Positions 7,302 through 7,740 of a stretch of DNA of 7,740 nucleotides are shown piece by piece. The stretch's first letter is position 1; each line of letters begins with the position of its first letter. The translations under genes and the position numbers were made by a program. Under the pieces are notes generated by a model that was not told the DNA's origin, searched no databases, and saw only the letters and a list, made by a program, of their open reading frames with translations. Source of the DNA: an uncultured Oscillospiraceae bacterium (GTDB lineage: Bacteria > Bacillota > Clostridia > Oscillospirales > Acutalibacteraceae); the NCBI GenBank assembly GCA_902478455.1, contig CABSLJ010000120.1, positions 1-7,740 of the forward strand. Direction: 5' to 3'.

Positions 7302-7383
7302 CTCCGAATGCAAAGTCCGGCCGGACGGAAAATAGGGCTGAAATCAGCTCAGCCTTTTTTCACGCTCCATGCAAATCCGTCCG
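7302..7383 (-). repeat. Imperfect direct repeat of TTTGCAT segments in the leader
   Basis: Read on the minus strand, the stretch around 7383-7365 (CGGA, TTTGCAT, GGAG) is repeated imperfectly around 7325-7302 (CGGAC, TTTGCAT, TCGGAG). A third TTTGCAT lies at 7419-7413 inside the leader peptide. Both longer copies are complementary to the same leader arm (7404-7391): the far copy gives 14 pairs, including one G-U, with a 2-nt bulge. A perfect palindrome GTCCGGCCGGAC sits at 7315-7326. Confidence 0.55.
7329..7354 (-). terminator. Terminator-like hairpin inside the MFS leader
   Basis: GGCTGA (7336-7341) pairs with TCAGCC (7349-7354) across a 7-nt loop. On the minus strand the stem is followed by CTATTTT (7335-7329), which could stop transcription before the MFS gene. 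On the plus strand the same stem is followed by six T (7355-7360), the better U-tract, but no plus-strand gene lies just upstream. It may work in either direction or be only structural. Confidence 0.4.
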
Positions 7384-7405
7384 TCTCTCAGACCTTGCAT
7401 GGAGC
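7364..7405 (-). promoter_or_regulatory. 11-bp leader hairpin overlapping the leader peptide
   Basis: Positions 7364-7374 and 7395-7405 are perfect inverted copies (GCTCCATGCAA with TTGCATGGAGC) around a 20-nt loop that contains the leader peptide stop codon. On the transcript the 5' arm lies within codons 8-11 of the peptide. A shorter hairpin (7404-7409 with 7416-7421, 6 bp) shares two bases with it and competes. Confidence 0.6.
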
Positions 7406-7426
7406 TTTGACAATGCAAAGCCGCAT
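7388..7426 (-). CDS. Putative leader peptide MRLCIVKAPCKV
   Basis: A 12-codon open frame starts at ATG 7426-7424, behind a perfect AGGAGG (7440-7435) at the optimal 8-nt spacing, and ends at TGA 7390-7388. The ribosome site is the strongest in the leader. Codons 8-11 form the 5' arm of the 7364-7405 hairpin, so a ribosome on this frame would disrupt that hairpin. The MRL start loosely recalls MRLR in macrolide-resistance leaders, but no clear Arg/Lys-x-Arg/Lys stall motif is present. An alternative 33-codon frame from TTG 7445, ending at 7344, would need AAAGGAG (7460-7454), which sits at or before the predicted transcription start, so it is less likely. Confidence 0.45.
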   Translation of the reverse strand: MRLCIVKAPCKV

Positions 7427-7460
7427 TCCGCACGCCTCCTCTCAACGAATGATCTCCTTT

Positions 7461-7489
7461 AGTTTAGACCGGATACGCGCAGAAGTCAA
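7461..7489 (-). promoter_or_regulatory. Candidate vegetative promoter for the MFS leader
   Basis: TTGACT (7489-7484, 5 of 6 matches) and TAAACT (7466-7461, 4 of 6) are separated by exactly 17 nt. Transcription would start near 7454, just before the leader peptide's ribosome site. It lies directly after the tRNA operon terminator, giving the exporter its own transcript. Confidence 0.6.
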
Positions 7490-7506
7490 ATCCGCCTTCC
7501 ACTTTT

Positions 7507-7553
7507 CCAAAAAGAAACAGCAGCCTTCCCGAAGAAAGACTGCTGTTTCTTTT

Positions 7554-7556
<3 letters not shown>
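7507..7556 (-). terminator. Strong terminator of the tRNA operon, probably bidirectional
   Basis: A perfect 17-bp inverted repeat (7507-7523 with 7540-7556) has a 16-nt loop that itself contains CTTC/GAAG. The arms carry an A-rich side and a TTTCTTTTT side, so a core GC stem with a U-tract forms in either direction. On the minus strand the stem begins with the encoded CCA end of tRNA-Cys (7556-7554). Confidence 0.88.
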
Positions 7557-7628
<72 letters not shown>

Positions 7629-7637
7629 GTGTTTGTT

Positions 7638-7673
7638 GTAGAAAGGCGCTTAAAACCTTAAGCGCCTTTCTAC
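7638..7673. repeat. Perfect 16-bp inverted repeat between the tRNA genes
   Basis: Positions 7638-7653 and 7658-7673 are perfect inverted copies around a 4-nt loop. They fill most of the 48-nt spacer between tRNA-Gly and tRNA-Cys. On the minus strand the 3' arm ends in TTTCTAC, too weak for a confident terminator. It may be a processing or partial-termination structure. Confidence 0.85.
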
Positions 7674-7676
7674 GTC

Positions 7677-7740
7677 TGGAGCGGATGACGAGGCTCGAAC
7701 TCGCTACCTCCACCTTGGCAAGGTGGCGCTCTACCAGATG
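7677..7740 (-). tRNA. tRNA-Gly (anticodon GCC), 5' end beyond the window
   Basis: On the minus strand, the gene from within the D-stem to the encoded CCA is present. It shows the D-loop with GGTA, and anticodon arm CACCT-TGCCA-AGGTG with anticodon GCC at 7719-7717. The T-arm is CGAGTTCGAGCCTCG and the 3' acceptor strand CATCCGC, followed by U and CCA. About 12 nt of the 5' acceptor and D-stem lie outside the window. It is upstream of tRNA-Cys in the same probable operon. Confidence 0.95.

Larger units (their letters stand above)
7256..7454 (-). promoter_or_regulatory. Structured leader of the MFS gene, candidate attenuator
   Basis: About 200 nt separate the inferred transcription start from the MFS start codon. 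On the minus strand this leader holds a 12-codon peptide gene and an 11-bp hairpin whose 5' arm is the last codons of that peptide. It also holds a terminator-like hairpin and a second near-copy of the hairpin's 3' arm. GACTTTGC (7317-7310) can pair perfectly with GCAAAGTC (7267-7260), which includes the last base of the MFS ribosome site. The interval between these two can fold into a small bulged hairpin (7279-7297). Mutually exclusive pairings of this kind are typical of translation-controlled attenuators of antibiotic-resistance genes. Which state is on or off is not deducible here. Confidence 0.55.

Noticed and set aside
7315..7326. Palindrome GTCCGGCCGGAC as a repressor operator
   Set aside because: A 12-bp GC-rich palindrome far downstream of the promoter fits RNA structure in the leader better, and no regulator gene is nearby.
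7344..7445. 33-codon TTG-start frame in the MFS leader
   Set aside because: Its SD would lie at or upstream of the predicted transcription start, and the internal ATG with AGGAGG is a better start signal in another frame.

Overview
The window looks like the end of a draft-assembly contig from a spore-forming, moderately GC-rich member of the Clostridia, probably Oscillospiraceae-like. The grounds are a CwlD-type sporulation amidase, RadA, a DUF6873 protein and a small Cys-rich protein typical of Firmicutes, strong Shine-Dalgarno (SD) sites, and tRNA genes with encoded CCA. The lineage is inferred from gene content, not from a marker search. Bases 1-30 are not genomic: they are an untrimmed Nextera transposase adapter, so the left edge is a library-fragment end.

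Layout, left to right. Nearly everything is on the minus strand, so genes read right to left. (1) 31-3007: a probable three-gene transcript, in order an HlyD/MacA-like membrane-fusion adaptor (1970-3007), a MacB/FtsX-type ABC permease (793-1977, start overlapping the adaptor stop by 8 nt), and a DUF6873 protein (743 to the adapter junction, missing a short C-terminal piece). No ATPase gene is visible. (2) 3130-3318: the only confident plus-strand gene, a 62-residue Cys-rich protein, divergent from the adaptor and overlapping the 3' end of radA tail to tail. (3) 3281-4666: radA, with a probable vegetative promoter that abuts the terminator of the next gene. (4) 4866-5591: a CwlD-like N-acetylmuramoyl-L-alanine amidase with a TTG start, a strong terminator, and a candidate sigma-E-type promoter just upstream. 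(5) 5592-5929: a gene-poor interval. (6) 5930-7255: an MFS exporter of the Mef-like drug-efflux type. (7) 7256-7489: its leader, with a good promoter, a 12-codon leader peptide behind a perfect AGGAGG, and a set of competing complementary segments, one of which can pair next to the exporter's SD. (8) 7507-7740: a tRNA operon end with tRNA-Gly(GCC, truncated by the window edge), a perfect inter-tRNA hairpin, tRNA-Cys(GCA) and a strong terminator.

The most interesting part is the MFS leader. Promoter, peptide with strong SD, repeated TTTGCAT segments, an 11-bp hairpin that starts inside the peptide gene, a terminator-like hairpin, and an SD-adjacent pairing partner together look like an uncharacterised ribosome-controlled attenuator of an exporter. 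This is inference from sequence; no folding energies or searches were run. The rest of the window is ordinary chromosomal housekeeping and transport content.
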